This document shows positions 6,155 to 6,597 of a DNA stretch of 6,597 nucleotides, piece after piece; positions within the stretch are counted from its first letter, which is position 1, and every line of letters starts with the position of its first letter. Made by a program: the position numbers and the translations under genes. Below the pieces are notes generated by a model, which searched no databases, was not told the DNA's origin, and was given only the letters and a program-made list of their open reading frames with translations. The stretch comes from Chitinophaga pinensis (GTDB taxonomy: Bacteria > Planctomycetota > Phycisphaerae > Phycisphaerales > SM1A02), in NCBI GenBank assembly GCA_943329105.2, contig CALQCP020000135.1, positions 1-6,597 on the forward strand. The letters run 5' to 3'.

Positions 6155-6176
6155 TGCGCAATTCCCAATGCGCAAT
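6155..6176. repeat. Paired TGCGCAAT boxes upstream of the secreted-protein gene
   Basis: TGCGCAAT occurs at 6155-6162 and again at 6169-6176, a 14-base period. Its core TGCGCA is a perfect palindrome, so the pair reads as both direct and inverted repeats. The boxes lie 61-82 bases before the start codon at 6094, where a promoter or regulator site would be expected. No convincing -35/-10 pair could be assigned nearby. The rest of the 179-base gap (6095-6273) shows only weak hairpins. Confidence 0.35.
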
Positions 6177-6273
6177 CGTGCAACAATCTGCTGAACGGGG
6201 TCACGCCCGCCGGACAGACTTCGCCAAAGAAGCCTAACTGCATTTCTCAGAACTGCTTACGTCGCTCGCCCCC

Positions 6274-6597
6274 CTACTCCCCCAACCACCCCGCAAACCG
6301 CTCCTGCAGGATCGGCTCCGTCATCCACGACTGGTCCGGCATCGGATCCGCCATGCAATCCTCCACCGTGCGCAAGCGTGGCAGCGAAACCGATGACGGC
6401 GTGCCGCGCTGCGTGATCCAACTGATGCGCTTTGCTTGCACAATGGCGTCAGCAATCTCTGCAGTCAAGCGCACGTCGCCAATCACGTAGTCGCACACCA
6501 GCTGGTGGTTCCCCGCAAGCCACTCCTTCGGCGCATCCGCTCCGCTCATCAACTTCTTCATTTGAATGCCCATGCCTTCGCCAACTTTGGCAAGGCC
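6274..6597 (-). CDS. Probable DEDDy-type 3'-5' exonuclease, C-terminal fragment
   Basis: The frame is open from the right edge to a TAG at 6276-6274, giving 107 residues; the N-terminal part lies outside. An internal ATG at 6573 exists, but the coding frame continues upstream of it, so this is a truncated gene, not a 99-residue protein. CDYVIGDVRLTAEIADAI (residues 35-52 of the fragment) looks like the last motif of RNase H-like 3'-5' exonucleases of the DnaQ/PolB type. The spacing Y37-x3-D41 matches the Y-x3-D form of motif ExoIII, and DVRLT followed by a helix is typical. The earlier text GLAKVGEGMGIQMKK and the WLAGNH before the motif also fit that region of the fold, where a short-lived helix and a (W/Y)xxG(D/E/N) element precede ExoIII. 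The tail WITQRGTPSSVSLPRL is not one I can assign. The other catalytic acids are outside the window, so activity cannot be judged. It may be a predicted PolB-like exonuclease of repair or RNA processing. Confidence 0.6.
   Translation of the reverse strand, partial: GLAKVGEGMGIQMKKLMSGADAPKEWLAGNHQLVCDYVIGDVRLTAEIADAIVQAKRISWITQRGTPSSVSLPRLRTVEDCMADPMPDQSWMTEPILQERFAGWLGE

Noticed and set aside
6095..6175. N-terminal extension of the secreted protein to an upstream ATG
   Set aside because: It would put 27 residues ahead of a clear signal peptide and ignores the AGGAG site before the internal ATG at 6094.
6216..6235. Hairpin after the exonuclease gene (AGACTTC / GAAGCCT) as a terminator
   Set aside because: The seven-pair stem has one G-U pair and no T-run follows on the minus strand, so it does not meet the usual pattern of an intrinsic terminator.

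Overview
This window looks like part of a Planctomycetota chromosome, most likely class Phycisphaerae. The main reason is the large secreted protein at its centre. It ends in many D-C-N-x-N-G-x-P-D-x-C units followed by a dockerin-like tail reading G-x-D-L-G-x-V-L-S-N-W-G, a style I associate with secreted proteins of Phycisphaerae. The assignment is inference from protein style; no rRNA or marker gene is present.

Layout from left to right. (1) Positions 1-398, minus strand: the 5' part of a class I (DhnA/FbaB-type) fructose-bisphosphate aldolase gene that runs off the left edge. (2) Positions 399-1003: a small island holding a single plus-strand gene (653-967) for a HigA-like XRE-family helix-turn-helix protein. 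It has its own sigma70-like promoter and Shine-Dalgarno site. A 27-bp sequence occurs identically on both sides of it (438-464 and 972-998), and each copy can fold as a REP-like hairpin. (3) Positions 1004-2155, minus strand: a complete mnmA gene (tRNA 2-thiouridylase) with a CxxC plus C cysteine set. (4) Positions 2210-6094, minus strand: a 1294-residue secreted protein made of a signal peptide, a long right-handed beta-helix with chlamydial Pmp-like GGA[VI] and FxxN repeats, sixteen short Asp/Asn/Cys repeats in a three-unit higher-order pattern, and a dockerin-type calcium-binding pair. (5) Positions 6274-6597, minus strand: the C-terminal 107 residues of a probable DEDDy-type 3'-5' exonuclease, cut by the right edge.

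Four of the five genes lie on the minus strand, but they do not form an obvious pathway: sugar metabolism, tRNA modification, surface adhesion and nucleic-acid processing. The plus-strand XRE gene is the odd one out. With its flanking repeats it looks like an insertion between mnmA and the aldolase gene. No tRNA, rRNA, CRISPR array, transposase gene or recognisable riboswitch was seen. The only gene-free stretches are 399-652, 968-1003, 2156-2209 and 6095-6273, all under 300 bases.

The two points most worth a second look are the repeat-bounded solitary antitoxin-like gene and the higher-order repeat architecture of the secreted beta-helix protein.
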